From Phycisphaerales bacterium (GTDB lineage: Bacteria > Planctomycetota > Phycisphaerae > Phycisphaerales > SM1A02): DNA of 36,665 bases. Below, piece after piece: positions 1 through 8,198 of the stretch. The stretch lies in assembly GCA_007693845.1 (NCBI GenBank), contig RECV01000169.1, forward strand, positions 1-36,665. Direction: 5' to 3'. Both the position numbers and the translations under genes were made by a program. The notes under the pieces are model-generated. The model ran no database searches and was not told the origin of the DNA. It worked only from the letters and a program-made list of their open reading frames with translations. Position 1 is the stretch's first letter. Every line of letters starts with the position of its first letter.

Positions 1-942
1 TACCATCCCGATGTCAACAAGGATCCGGACGCGAGCCAGCGTTTTTCGGAAGTGACCGAGGCGTACGATGTGCTTTCCGACGCGGAGAAGCGCAAGCAGT
101 ACGACCGGTTCGGGCACGCCGGTGTGGGCGCGCAGGCGGCCGGGGGCGGCGCGGGTCCGGGGCCGGGCGGGGGATCGCGCGTCCACTGGTCGACCGGCGG
201 GGCGCAGGGCTTCGACCCGGGCGACTTGAACGATATTTTCGAAGGTATCTTCGGCGGCGGGGGCGGCGGTATGGGCGGCTCACCCTTCGGAGCCAGTGCG
301 CGCGAGCAGGCGCGACCGGGCGGTTCGGGGTTCCGCAGCGCGGCTGGCCCCACCCCACGTGCTGGTCGTGACATCTCCCACACCGTGACCGTGACCTTCA
401 TGACCGCGGCCTTTGGCGGCACGGAGAACCTGCGATTGACCGCAGAAGGCGGGCGAACGCGCGACATCGAGGTCCGCATTCCGCCGGGCATCGAGCATGG
501 CGCCAAGTTGCGCGTGCGCGGGCAGGGACATCCCGGTTCAAACGGCGGGAAGGCGGGCGACCTGATCCTCACCGTCAACGTCGGCAAACATCCCTACTTC
601 CGCCGCGACGGTCTGAATATTCTGCTCGATGTTCCGATCACCTTTGCGGAGGCCGCCCTCGGCGCGGAGCTGACGATCCCGCTTCTCGAGGGTACGGCGG
701 ATATTCGTATACCGCCCGGTACCTCAAGCGGCCGGAAACTGCGATTACGAGGCAAAGGGATCAAGGGCGCCGATGGTCGCGTCGGTGACTTCCTGACGGT
801 CGTTCAGATCGCGGCACCCGAACAGCTCTCTGAGAATGCCCGTCGGGCGATCGAATCCCTGGATTCGGAGTTGCAAAATCCAAGGGATTCTGCACCATGG
901 GCCGATCAGGTTAGTGGTCGATCAAAGGATGCAGAGTCCTGA
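1..942 (+). CDS. DnaJ/CbpA-type co-chaperone, 5' end missing
   Basis: J-domain co-chaperone that would stimulate the ATPase of DnaK in the cytoplasm. The frame is open from base 1, so the true start lies outside the window; an in-frame GTG at 52 is inside the J-domain and is not the start. The first codons read YHPDVNK, which contains the HPD motif needed to activate DnaK, followed by the usual J-domain end ([19 protein letters not shown]). A Gly-rich linker follows at about residues 42-110 of the visible part, then the two C-terminal substrate-binding domains ([10 protein letters not shown] near 123, [16 protein letters not shown] near 204). The CxxCxGxG zinc-finger repeats of class A DnaJ are absent, so this is a class B (CbpA-like) protein. 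About 313 residues are visible. No terminator is seen after it. Confidence 0.93.
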   Translation, partial: YHPDVNKDPDASQRFSEVTEAYDVLSDAEKRKQYDRFGHAGVGAQAAGGGAGPGPGGGSRVHWSTGGAQGFDPGDLNDIFEGIFGGGGGGMGGSPFGASAREQARPGGSGFRSAAGPTPRAGRDISHTVTVTFMTAAFGGTENLRLTAEGGRTRDIEVRIPPGIEHGAKLRVRGQGHPGSNGGKAGDLILTVNVGKHPYFRRDGLNILLDVPITFAEAALGAELTIPLLEGTADIRIPPGTSSGRKLRLRGKGIKGADGRVGDFLTVVQIAAPEQLSENARRAIESLDSELQNPRDSAPWADQVSGRSKDAES

Positions 943-1030
943 TCGATCCAGCGTTTGTTGTCTCGTAGACCGTTGTATGGGAATTGGTGCTGTGGACTCA
1001 TTGGGATTCAATTCGGCACAGCGCACACGG

Positions 1031-1056
1031 GTTCGTCACGAACTTCGCTACGAAGT
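1031..1056. other. two abutting short inverted repeats in the leader of the sugar transferase gene
   Basis: GTTCG-TCA-CGAAC (1031-1043) is directly followed, sharing two bases, by ACTTCG-CTA-CGAAGT (1042-1056). Both are perfect arms around 3-nt loops. They lie 18 nt upstream of the Shine-Dalgarno of the next gene. They could be mutually exclusive RNA hairpins or an operator. No U-tract follows, so they are not a classic terminator for dnaJ. Confidence 0.5.
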
Positions 1057-1074
1057 CACAGACGCGATGCATGT

Positions 1075-1080
1075 AGGAGA
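1075..1080 (+). promoter_or_regulatory. Shine-Dalgarno of the sugar transferase gene
   Basis: AGGAGA ends 10 nt before the ATG at 1091, which supports that start. Confidence 0.7.
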
Positions 1081-1090
1081 AGTTTGATTC

Positions 1091-2530
1091 ATGCTTCGGG
1101 AGCAACATCGATTCTTTCGCAGTGTCCTGATCCTGGCCGATGGCTGCGTGATCATTGCGGCCTCCATCCTCGCATATGTCATTCGTTTCCATTGGATGAC
1201 GGCGGAGCCGGCGAATCCGACCTATATCGCCCACGGCATACCGGTGCTGGCGACGCTCCCGATCATGATGGGCGCGATGTTCTGGGCCGGCCTCTACCGG
1301 GCCCGACGCGATCAGAGCTTCATGGGCGAAGCTCGAGTCATCATTCAGGCCACGGTCGTCGGCGTCGTGCTCACCTTTGCTTTCGTCCAGCTTTTCAGCA
1401 AACCGCTCTTCGGCGGCCATGACTTCAGCCGCATGCAGTTCGGCATCTACCTCGCCCTGGCGACCGGAATGATGCTCACCTGGCGGTTTGGCTTTCGCAT
1501 CATTGTGCGGCACATCCGCTCCCGCGGATGGAACCTGCGCCATGTGGCGATCGTCGGTACCGGCCGGCTGGGGCAGGTCGTCTGCCACACTCTTCGCCGT
1601 AACACCTGGACCGGGATCAACCCGACCTTCTTCATCAGCCACCACGACGAAACCAGCCGCAAGAATTGTCTCAACCTTCCCGTGCGCGGCGGATTGAATG
1701 ACCTTGAGAAGATTCTGGATCAGCACAATGTCTCCGGCGTATTTCTCGCGCTGCCGAACCGGATGGCGGCGGAGACCGGCAATCTCGTGGCCCGGCTGGA
1801 GCGATATCCCGTGGACGTGCGCATCGTTCCCGACATGAATCCGAAGTTTCTGCCGATCAACATGGCGGCCCACGATCTGGAAGGCATGCCGATCCTTTCT
1901 CTTCGCGAGTCGCCCCTTTCCGGATGGGGTCGCATCAGCAAACGCCTGCTGGACATCGTCGGCAGTCTGGCCGCCCTCACGATCTTCAGCATTCCCATGC
2001 TGATCGTGGCGATCCTCGTGAAGCGGTCCGGACCCGGGCCGGTGATCTTTCGCCAGGAACGCATGGGATTGAACGGCCAGTGCTTCAAGATCTACAAGTT
2101 CAGAACCATGACGCACGTCGCCGCCGAGCGGCAGGCCCTGCGCGATGCCGGCAAGGGGACCGAAGCGTGGACGAAAGACGATGATCCCCGGATCACTCCG
2201 ATCGGCGCATTTCTGCGAAAGACCAGTCTCGATGAACTCCCGCAGCTCTTCAATGTGCTGTTGGGGGAGATGTCTCTGGTCGGTCCCCGACCCGAACGCC
2301 CGGAATTGATTGAGCGATTTCGTGAAGACTGGCGCGGCTACATGCTCCGTCAGAACGTCAAGGCCGGCATCACCGGCTGGGCGCAGGTCAACGGCCTGCG
2401 CGGCAACACATCGCTGCGCAAGCGACTTCAGTACGACCTCTTCTACGTTCGCAACTGGTCGATCATGTTTGATATCCGCATTCTCTGGATGACCGTCTTC
2501 AAGGGATTCGTTCATCCCAACGCCCAGTGA
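1091..2530 (+). CDS. undecaprenyl-phosphate sugar-1-phosphate transferase (WcaJ/PglC-fold superfamily)
   Basis: Transfers a sugar-1-phosphate from a UDP-sugar to a polyprenyl phosphate at the inner membrane, the first step of building exopolysaccharide or O-antigen repeat units. The 479 residues match the three-part WcaJ layout. Four hydrophobic helices lie at about 10-33, 48-67, 85-104 and 115-139. A Rossmann-like CoA-binding domain begins with [11 protein letters not shown] near 152. The catalytic domain runs from about 283 to the end, with KRLLDIVGS, an Arg-rich YKFRTM motif near 335, [10 protein letters not shown] near 381 and SLVGPRPE. The catalytic Asp-Glu pair of the family is expected around DELPQ. 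No other glycan genes flank it, so the polymer cannot be named. It converges with the PH-domain gene, whose end lies 24 nt away. Confidence 0.93.
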   Translation: MLREQHRFFRSVLILADGCVIIAASILAYVIRFHWMTAEPANPTYIAHGIPVLATLPIMMGAMFWAGLYRARRDQSFMGEARVIIQATVVGVVLTFAFVQLFSKPLFGGHDFSRMQFGIYLALATGMMLTWRFGFRIIVRHIRSRGWNLRHVAIVGTGRLGQVVCHTLRRNTWTGINPTFFISHHDETSRKNCLNLPVRGGLNDLEKILDQHNVSGVFLALPNRMAAETGNLVARLERYPVDVRIVPDMNPKFLPINMAAHDLEGMPILSLRESPLSGWGRISKRLLDIVGSLAALTIFSIPMLIVAILVKRSGPGPVIFRQERMGLNGQCFKIYKFRTMTHVAAERQALRDAGKGTEAWTKDDDPRITPIGAFLRKTSLDELPQLFNVLLGEMSLVGPRPERPELIERFREDWRGYMLRQNVKAGITGWAQVNGLRGNTSLRKRLQYDLFYVRNWSIMFDIRILWMTVFKGFVHPNAQ

Positions 2531-2554
2531 GCCGGTGGGATCCGCGCGCGGCGG

Positions 2555-3199
2555 TTACGGTCGGCCGTAGCGTTGAATCGCGTCCTGAACCATGCGGTGG
2601 ACCTGCACCGGTTGTCGGAGCATCTGCCAGAAGGTCTCGAACGTGTCGCTGCCCGAAGTGGCGAACCCCAGCGTGCCCAGATTGAAAACCCGTTCTCGAA
2701 CGCGTCGCCAGATCACCGTGTGCTGAACTGATCGGAGTGACGTCTGGAAGATCCGGACGCGCAGAATGCCGGTTCGGGTGATGATGCGACGGTCGGTGAG
2801 CAGGTACACGCGGTTCAGCCAGTCCAGCGTCTGCCAGGCGAGCCGCGCCGCGATGAGCAACAGACCCAGCAGCAGCGCCTGCGTTTCGGTCCACGGAATC
2901 CACGGCGCCATCGTGGCGAGTTGCGCCGCCATCAGCGCGAGGACGGTCAGAAACAGCAGTCCCGTCGCGGGCGCGAGCACGATGAACAGCGGACTCGGCC
3001 GAATCGCCAGAATGATGATCTCATCATCCCGCACCAGTTCGCGAACGAACGCCGGTGCGGTGTCATTCTCCTCCTGAACCGCCTCAACCCCGCCGGCGTT
3101 GAGCATACGGTGCGATGCTCGTTCGGACCCGAGGGCATGCTTTGGCGCCGGTGCGCCCGAATGTGCGAACGTTTCCGCGCTGGATCGGCCGGGGATCAC
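2555..3199 (-). CDS. membrane protein with bacterial PH domain (bPH2/DUF304)
   Basis: A 214-residue inner-membrane protein of unknown role. Two hydrophobic helices (PLFIVLAPATGLLFLTVLAL and the segment around ALLLGLLLIAARLAW) are followed by a bacterial pleckstrin-like domain with the usual features: RVYLLTDRRIITRTGIL, SLRSVQHTVIW and a region ending in GTLGFATSGSD. The start is the GTG at 3199, which overlaps the stop of the preceding hpt gene (GTGA), with GGGAGG just upstream inside the hpt end; an internal ATG at 3106 is an alternative that would remove about 31 poorly conserved-looking residues. The overlap argues for translational coupling with hpt. The family assignment is firm. No function can be given from sequence. 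Confidence 0.85.
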   Translation of the reverse strand: MIPGRSSAETFAHSGAPAPKHALGSERASHRMLNAGGVEAVQEENDTAPAFVRELVRDDEIIILAIRPSPLFIVLAPATGLLFLTVLALMAAQLATMAPWIPWTETQALLLGLLLIAARLAWQTLDWLNRVYLLTDRRIITRTGILRVRIFQTSLRSVQHTVIWRRVRERVFNLGTLGFATSGSDTFETFWQMLRQPVQVHRMVQDAIQRYGRP

Positions 3200-3777
3200 A
3201 TCGCCTCCCGTTTCAGCAGACCGATGTCCGGCAGGTTGCGGTAGTAGTCGTCGTAGTCAAGGCCGTAGCCGACGACGAACTCGTCCGGGATGTCAAACCC
3301 GACGTACTCACACGGCGTGTTCATTGCGGATTCAATCTGTTTCCGGAGCAGGACGCACGCCCACACCGAACGCGGTCCGCGTGCTTCGATCGCCTCGCGC
3401 ACCAAGCGAATCGTGTTACCCGAGTCGAGAATGTCATCGACGATCAGGATATGTCGGCCGGACAAATCATCCGGCAGTTCGCTGACGATCTTCACGCCCT
3501 GACTCGTGGTGCTCTTGCCGGGATAACTCGATGCGGTCAGGATTTCGATCCGAAGTTTCTGCGGCAGGCAGCGCATCAGATCCGCCACGAAGATGATGCT
3601 TCCGGTCAGAATCGGCACGAGCAGAATCTCATCGTCCTGATCCAGTCGCGCGAGGTCGCGGCTGATCTCCTCGCCGAGTTCGCCGATGCGGCGGGCGATC
3701 TTCTCGCGGGAAATCAGAATCCGGTCAATGTCGCTTCGCACCACTGCAGTGTATCGCGCGATGGAGCGAAGCGTCAC
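3196..3777 (-). CDS. hpt: hypoxanthine phosphoribosyltransferase
   Basis: Purine salvage enzyme that joins hypoxanthine or guanine to PRPP to give IMP or GMP in the cytoplasm. With the chosen GTG start the protein has 193 residues, close to the family norm of about 180. The PRPP-binding loop ILIVDDILDSGNT is at about 110-122, the N-terminal region DIDRILISREKIARRI fits Hpt, ILTGSIIFVADL contains the pyrophosphate loop, and the end has VGYGLDYDDYYRNLP, the base-binding and flexible part. The frame is open for 67 codons further upstream, but that stretch overlaps the ankyrin gene and is not Hpt-like. The GTG at 3777 sits 23 nt after the ankyrin stop with a weak AGGGCGG before it; GTGs at 3744 and 3741 are alternatives. 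It belongs to the ankyrin-hpt-PH operon. Confidence 0.9.
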   Translation of the reverse strand: MTLRSIARYTAVVRSDIDRILISREKIARRIGELGEEISRDLARLDQDDEILLVPILTGSIIFVADLMRCLPQKLRIEILTASSYPGKSTTSQGVKIVSELPDDLSGRHILIVDDILDSGNTIRLVREAIEARGPRSVWACVLLRKQIESAMNTPCEYVGFDIPDEFVVGYGLDYDDYYRNLPDIGLLKREAM

Positions 3778-3800
3778 ATGAGCACCGCCCTGGCGGCGGG

Positions 3801-5216
3801 TCACTCGATGTCGGGCCCGATCCGCTCCAGATACGACTTGATCGTCTCGCCATCGCGGTCGATGCGGTAGGCGGCGATGTCGCGCGGCGTGAGGTCGTCG
3901 TGATTCGTCGCCCAGGGATCGCCCCCGGCTTCGTGCAGACGCTCGACCACTTCCGGCGTTCCCACCGCTGCGGCCCACCAGAGGGCGGTAGCGCCATCCA
4001 CGCTCCGGTCATTCGGATCGGCACCCGCGCTCAGAAGCCGCTCGACCTTTTCAATGTTCTGCTCCCGCACCGCGAGCATCAGGGCGTTGACGCCATCTTC
4101 GTCCTGATGGTGCACATCCGAACCCGCTTCGAGCAGAAGTTCAAGGCTGGCGACGGGGCCATAGCGGGCCGCCCAGAGCAGTGGCGTGTAGCCATTGGGC
4201 GCCTGAGCATCGACCGATGCGCCGGCTTCCAGCAGACGCTCGACGATTTCTACGCTGCGGTACTGCGCCGCCAGCATCAGCGGGGTGAGGCCCAGATCCG
4301 TGGCCCGATCGAGCTGCACCCCGCGGTCAAGAATCAGCCGAACGCGTTCCGGATCCTGCCGCAAGACGGCGTGGGAGAGCGCGGTGGTGTCACCCGCGTC
4401 GGCGTCCTCCGGGTCCGCCCCCCGTTCGAGCAGATGGCCGGTCATCTCCGCCGTGCCGTGCGCGACCGCAATGATCAATGCGGTTCGGCCGAGCGCATCG
4501 CGCTGATGAAGATCGGCACCGGCTTCGAGAAGTGCATCGAGGCACGGCGCGCATCCGGTGCGAGCTGTGGACATGACGGCGGTCCATCCGCGATCACCGG
4601 TCAGATTCGGATCCGCGCCGGCTTCGAGCAATTGCGTGACAATTTCTTCATGCCCCTGCCAGGCGGCGCGCATGAGCGGCGACATTCCGCCGACATCGAG
4701 CGAATCGAGTTCCGCGCCGGCATCGATCAGTGCACGTACGACCGGTCGATCGCCATGTCTCGCCGCGAGGTGCAGGGGGCGCGCGCCATTGTCATTCTCC
4801 GCATTCGGGTCTGCGCCGGCGCGAATGAGTGCGGCGGCGGCATCGAACCGCGAAAATTCCAGCGCCCAGTGCAGGGCAGTGGTCTGTCGCTGGTCACGGC
4901 GGTCGAGGTCAGCGCCGGCATCGATGAGCATCTCGACGGCGCGGGTGTTGCCGGACGCCGCGGCCATCATCAGCGCGGTCGTGCCGCCGTAGTCCGGGTC
5001 ATTCGGATCGATGGTTTCGTCCACATCGGCACCGGCGACCAGTTGAGCACGAAGGGCGGCAAGGTCCCCGTCCCGTGCCGCCAGATGCAGGACCGTCCAC
5101 GTTGCGCTGGGAAGGGCTTCGGGTAAATCGGCCGACCTCGGCCACGGCACGAACAACGTAGCAAAGAGAAAGATCAGCAGAATCAGGGTGAAAAGCGGGA
5201 TCAGCTTTCTTCGCAT
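3801..5216 (-). CDS. membrane-anchored or exported ankyrin-repeat protein
   Basis: A 471-residue protein with an N-terminal Arg/Lys then hydrophobic segment (MRRKLIPLFTLILLIFLF) that acts as a signal peptide or anchor, followed almost at once by about 13 tandem ankyrin repeats of 33 residues running to the C-terminus. Typical repeat cores are TALMMAAASGN, LLEAGADPN and TPLMLAAQYRS. Nearly the whole mature protein is repeat, so it is a protein-binding surface without an evident catalytic domain, expected in the periplasm or at the membrane. The ATG at 5216 is chosen because AGGA lies 8 nt upstream; 40 further codons are open upstream but precede the signal segment. It is the first gene of an operon with hpt and a PH-domain membrane protein. 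Its partner is unknown. Confidence 0.9.
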   Translation of the reverse strand: MRRKLIPLFTLILLIFLFATLFVPWPRSADLPEALPSATWTVLHLAARDGDLAALRAQLVAGADVDETIDPNDPDYGGTTALMMAAASGNTRAVEMLIDAGADLDRRDQRQTTALHWALEFSRFDAAAALIRAGADPNAENDNGARPLHLAARHGDRPVVRALIDAGAELDSLDVGGMSPLMRAAWQGHEEIVTQLLEAGADPNLTGDRGWTAVMSTARTGCAPCLDALLEAGADLHQRDALGRTALIIAVAHGTAEMTGHLLERGADPEDADAGDTTALSHAVLRQDPERVRLILDRGVQLDRATDLGLTPLMLAAQYRSVEIVERLLEAGASVDAQAPNGYTPLLWAARYGPVASLELLLEAGSDVHHQDEDGVNALMLAVREQNIEKVERLLSAGADPNDRSVDGATALWWAAAVGTPEVVERLHEAGGDPWATNHDDLTPRDIAAYRIDRDGETIKSYLERIGPDIE

Positions 5217-5308
5217 TGCGGTTATCCTACGTTGGTCGCGATGTTCGCGGCTGAACGCAGGGGCGGCCCGGTTTTCGGCGGACTCGGACCACCCCGTCCG
5301 CGACCTGC

Positions 5309-5336
5309 TTGAACCGGGTTGCGGGTCATCTATCAT
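5309..5336 (+). promoter_or_regulatory. candidate promoter of mdh
   Basis: TTGAAC (5309-5314), a 16-bp spacer, then TATCAT (5331-5336). The -10 matches the sigma-70 consensus at five of six positions. It would give a leader of about 90 nt before mdh. Inference only. Confidence 0.45.
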
Positions 5337-5432
5337 GCGTGACTCAGTTCATGCGATCTCCCGTCAGACGGGGCGGGCGGATCGATCGGCGGTTCTGATT
5401 CACACTCTCAGGAAAGACCAAGACCACTCACT

Positions 5433-6413
5433 ATGCAACGTGCAAAAATCAGCGTCATCGGAGCCGGCAACGTCGGTGCCACCTGCGCCCACTGGGCCGC
5501 GATCAAGGAACTCGGCGACATCGTTCTCCTGGATATCCCCGACAAGGAAGGCGTCGCCAAAGGCAAAGCCCTCGATCTCTTCTGCTGCGCGCCGATCGAG
5601 CGATTCGACGCCAATGTGATCGGCACCAGCGACTACCGCGATACCGCCGACTCCGACGTCGTGATCGTCACCGCCGGCCTGCCGCGCAAGCCCGGCATGA
5701 GCCGCGATGACCTGATCGCCACCAACGTCAAGATTGTCAAGAGCGTTTCCGAAGAAGTCGCCAAGCACTCACCGAACGCCGTGATGATCGTCGTGAGCAA
5801 CCCGCTCGACGCGATGGTGTACACCGCGTGGAAGTCATCCGGCTTCCCGACCAACCGCATCATCGGTCAGGCGGGCAACCTCGACGTGGCTCGCTTCCGC
5901 GCGTTTCTCGCGATGGAACTCGGCGTGTCGGTCGAAGACATCCAGGCGCTTCTGCTCGGCGGACACGGCGACGACATGGTTCCGCTGCCGCGCTACACCA
6001 GCGTGCACGGCATCCCGATCAATCAACTGCTCTCAGAAGAAAAAATCAACGCCTGCGTCGAACGCGCCAAAGTCGGCGGCGGGGAAATCGTCAAGCTCAT
6101 GGGCACCAGCGCGTACTACGCGCCGGCTTCGGGCAGTGTGATGATGGCTGAAGCGATCATCCGAGACAAAAAGCGCATCTTGCCGTGCGCTGCGTACTGC
6201 GAAAGTGAGTACGGCGTGGGCGGGAAGGGTGACGGTTACTTCGTCGGCGTGCCGTGCGTCCTCGGCGTGAGCGGCATGGAGCGCGTCATCGAGATTGATC
6301 TGCAGGGAGAAGAGAAGACCCTCATGGATGAATCGATTCAGCACGTCAAGGAGCTCGTCCAGATTGTCCGCGAGACCTTCCCCGAACTGGCGGACGCTCC
6401 GGCAAAGGTCTGA
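5433..6413 (+). CDS. mdh: malate dehydrogenase, LDH-like type
   Basis: Oxidises malate to oxaloacetate with NAD in the citric acid cycle. The 326 residues fit the LDH-like (type 3) MDH family. VIGAGNVGATCAHW near 9 is the dinucleotide loop. The active-site loop GLPRKPGMSRDDL near 80 has the Arg that selects dicarboxylates, where lactate dehydrogenases have Gln. VSNPLDAMVY, GQAGNLDVARFR (Asp and Arg) and GGHGDDMVPLPRY (catalytic His near 178) complete the site. The start at 5433 is the only sensible ATG before VIGAGNVG. A possible AGGA lies unusually far (about 20 nt) upstream. The gene is flanked by its own candidate promoter and by a strong terminator, so it is probably transcribed alone, divergently from the ankyrin operon. 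Confidence 0.97.
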   Translation: MQRAKISVIGAGNVGATCAHWAAIKELGDIVLLDIPDKEGVAKGKALDLFCCAPIERFDANVIGTSDYRDTADSDVVIVTAGLPRKPGMSRDDLIATNVKIVKSVSEEVAKHSPNAVMIVVSNPLDAMVYTAWKSSGFPTNRIIGQAGNLDVARFRAFLAMELGVSVEDIQALLLGGHGDDMVPLPRYTSVHGIPINQLLSEEKINACVERAKVGGGEIVKLMGTSAYYAPASGSVMMAEAIIRDKKRILPCAAYCESEYGVGGKGDGYFVGVPCVLGVSGMERVIEIDLQGEEKTLMDESIQHVKELVQIVRETFPELADAPAKV

Positions 6414-6441
6414 TGACCAACGACCGATGCACGCATAACAG

Positions 6442-6470
6442 GCCCGCGGATCTGGATCCGCGGGCTTTTT
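6442..6470 (+). terminator. intrinsic terminator of mdh
   Basis: Perfect 11-bp GC-rich stem GCCCGCGGATC / GATCCGCGGGC with TG in the loop, followed by TTTTT. It begins 28 nt after the mdh stop and precedes the convergent gene ending at 6498. Confidence 0.92.
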
Positions 6471-6497
6471 CAATCGGGTGACATCATCAAACCGGAT

Positions 6498-7163
6498 TCA
6501 TGGCCCGGAAGGCGGGGCGGGTGGCGAGCCAAGCAACAGCGTGATGTACAGCATGCCGATCAATAGCGCGATCAACAGGATCGACGCCACGAGCCACGAA
6601 CCGCGTAGCCGCTTTTCGCGCGGCGGGAGGGTCACAACTTCTCCTGCAGGATCGTCACCGCGATGGCCCAGATCGCGGAGTGAAAACGCCGCCTGGCATT
6701 CCGGGCAGCGGCGCAGACCGCGATTGACCCGGCCGATCAGACTGACTTCACATCTCGGACATCGTTCCTCATGCGCGGGCAACTCGTGTGTGGGAGATGG
6801 GGCGGTCGGATCGTTCGATGAATCGCCGCCGTGGACATCATGTTCGGGCGCGAGGCCGAGGCCGTAGAAGATATGCGCGAAGCCGATGACGCCGAGCGCG
6901 ATGTAGGCGAGCCACGCAAAAATGTTCGCGCCGGGCGGGATGAGCCAGATTAGCGCGCCAGTTCCGAGTTGCAGCAGGGCACCCACGCTGATGATCGCGA
7001 TGCGTCGAATCTTTTCGCGCTGCACGATTTCCGAACGGGTCGCGCCGCAGGCGGGGCAACGCTCATCGTGCGCCAGGTCGAACGGCGAGGATGCCTCACA
7101 CCGAATGCACCGCCACGTGGTGGCGGATTCATCGAACACGGCTGGCCTTGATTGAACGCTCAT
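6498..7163 (-). CDS. membrane protein with two zinc ribbons
   Basis: A 221-residue protein of unknown function. An N-terminal zinc ribbon (CIRCEAS near 19 and CPACGAT near 36) is followed by two membrane helices (IAIISVGALLQLGTGALIWL and IFAWLAYIALGVIGFAHIFY). A second ribbon reads CPRCEVSLIGR ... CPECQ near 135-155, and a last helix (LVASILLIALLIGMLYITLLL) lies near the C-terminus before a Pro-rich tail. The second ribbon has the same CxxCxxxLxG...CxEC form as the protein at 30921-31544. Four Cys pairs strongly suggest bound zinc. The ATG at 7163 has no Shine-Dalgarno; a TACAAT hexamer stands 6 nt before it, as expected for a leaderless message. Confidence 0.8.
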   Translation of the reverse strand: MSVQSRPAVFDESATTWRCIRCEASSPFDLAHDERCPACGATRSEIVQREKIRRIAIISVGALLQLGTGALIWLIPPGANIFAWLAYIALGVIGFAHIFYGLGLAPEHDVHGGDSSNDPTAPSPTHELPAHEERCPRCEVSLIGRVNRGLRRCPECQAAFSLRDLGHRGDDPAGEVVTLPPREKRLRGSWLVASILLIALLIGMLYITLLLGSPPAPPSGP

Positions 7164-7169
7164 TTCGCG

Positions 7170-7175
7170 ATTGTA
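7170..7175 (-). promoter_or_regulatory. -10-like hexamer directly before the start of the zinc-ribbon gene
   Basis: TACAAT on the minus strand (five of six consensus positions), 6 nt before the ATG at 7163. No convincing -35 is seen at 16-18 bp. Confidence 0.4.
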
Positions 7176-7436
7176 GATGTCCGACAGGGGCCAGACGGGG
7201 CCGAATTGTCGGGAATCTGAATCTGACCGAAGCGCGGGTCGAAGCTTGTACCAATGGCCGAAACACGATCGACGGCCGCATCGTGCAAATATTCACGATG
7301 TTGCGTGGAAATAGCGGCGGGTCATACTTGGTTGTACGTTCGCAGTATGTTTTCTCGCCAAGCCGGTGCTTCGATGCATGATCTTGTGACGGCAGATGAG
7401 CACCAATTGAAAAGGAACGGGGAAGCTGGGGGCAAT

Positions 7437-7444
7437 GGAAAGGA
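7437..7444 (+). promoter_or_regulatory. Shine-Dalgarno of the 7454 gene
   Basis: The stretch GGAAAGGAG lies about 9 nt before ATG 7454. The 290 bp between this gene and the divergent one at 7163 hold no other gene; TTGCGT (7301-7306), 16 bp, CATACT (7323-7328) is a weak promoter candidate. Confidence 0.6.
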
Positions 7445-7453
7445 GCGATCACG

Positions 7454-8065
7454 ATGACTGCGACCGAAACCATGCACGATGTCCCGACCACCCCGGATGA
7501 GAAGATCGGAAGCGAGACGCATCAGGAATCGACGATGCACCACTTCGCGCGTGAAGCGAAGCGTGTTGCGGTGTGGGGGATTCTGATCTTTGCCGTGGTG
7601 ACGGCGATTACGGCAGCCGTCGCTATCTTTGTTTCGATCATTCCCGCCGCCATTCTGGTTGTGAACGTTGTTCTCTTCGGCGTGGCCACGATCATCGAAA
7701 GTATGACGCGCCGGCCGGGCGATCCGCACGATGAAACGGCGGAAGAGCAGCAGGCCCGTCAGGCGGCCGAATCGGCGGTCGAGTCCGAAGAATCACGACG
7801 CGTTGAGAAGAGAGAGCTCATTGCCGATGCGGTGACTTCACACACCGCAAAGATCGTTGCCGGCATCCTCGCCGGACTGACCGTTCTCGCGCTTCTACTC
7901 GCGGGGATTCTGCTGCAGCCGCAGCTCGTGTTCATCGGCGGCATGATCCTCGTGGCGTACATGCTGCTCGTCGCCGCCCCCGCCTGGCTGGGATGGTTGA
8001 ACGATGAAGCGGAAGAAGTCGAGCATGAAGTCGAACGCGGCGCGAAGACGGGCGAGAGATCCTGA
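7454..8065 (+). CDS. four-helix membrane protein of unknown function
   Basis: A 203-residue protein that I do not recognise. It has an acidic soluble N-terminus, two close membrane helices at about 40-78 (GILIFAVVTAITAAVAIFV and AAILVVNVVLFGVATII), a highly charged central stretch rich in Glu, Gln and Ala (about 88-125, probably helical or coiled coil), two more helices at about 135-180 (AGILAGLTVLALLLAGILL and GGMILVAYMLLVAAPAWL), and an acidic-basic tail. Helices and charged linker together suggest an inner-membrane hairpin pair. A strong Shine-Dalgarno fixes the start. It is monocistronic between a divergent zinc-ribbon gene and a two-way terminator. Confidence 0.78.
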   Translation: MTATETMHDVPTTPDEKIGSETHQESTMHHFAREAKRVAVWGILIFAVVTAITAAVAIFVSIIPAAILVVNVVLFGVATIIESMTRRPGDPHDETAEEQQARQAAESAVESEESRRVEKRELIADAVTSHTAKIVAGILAGLTVLALLLAGILLQPQLVFIGGMILVAYMLLVAAPAWLGWLNDEAEEVEHEVERGAKTGERS

Positions 8066-8112
8066 TATCTCGAGCCGCTTCCGCCCGCATCGGCGTGCGA
8101 ATATCAAGAACA

Positions 8113-8146
8113 AACCCCACGGATGATGATGATCCGTGGGGTTGTT
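8113..8146. terminator. bidirectional intrinsic terminator between the membrane protein gene and gapA
   Basis: Perfect 12-bp stem AACCCCACGGAT / ATCCGTGGGGTT around a 7-nt loop. It is followed by GTTGTT on the plus strand and by TTTGTTCTTG on the minus strand. The two flanking genes converge, so one hairpin can serve both. Confidence 0.85.
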
Positions 8147-8198
8147 CAATGTCCTCATGATGCGCAATTTGTGCGCAATGGGCCCGTCCCGATTGGCA

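Noticed and set aside
998-2515. Long minus-strand open frame of 505 codons across the sugar transferase gene
   Set aside because: It mirrors a well-supported gene on the other strand, has no recognisable domain, and is His/Asp/Arg-rich as antisense frames in GC-rich DNA are.
3778-3978. N-terminal extension of Hpt
   Set aside because: Overlaps the end of the ankyrin gene and is Arg/Gly-rich; the enzyme family begins near DIDRILIS.
3900-5126. Plus-strand open frame of 408 codons opposite the ankyrin gene
   Set aside because: Periodic only because the ankyrin repeats are read in antisense.
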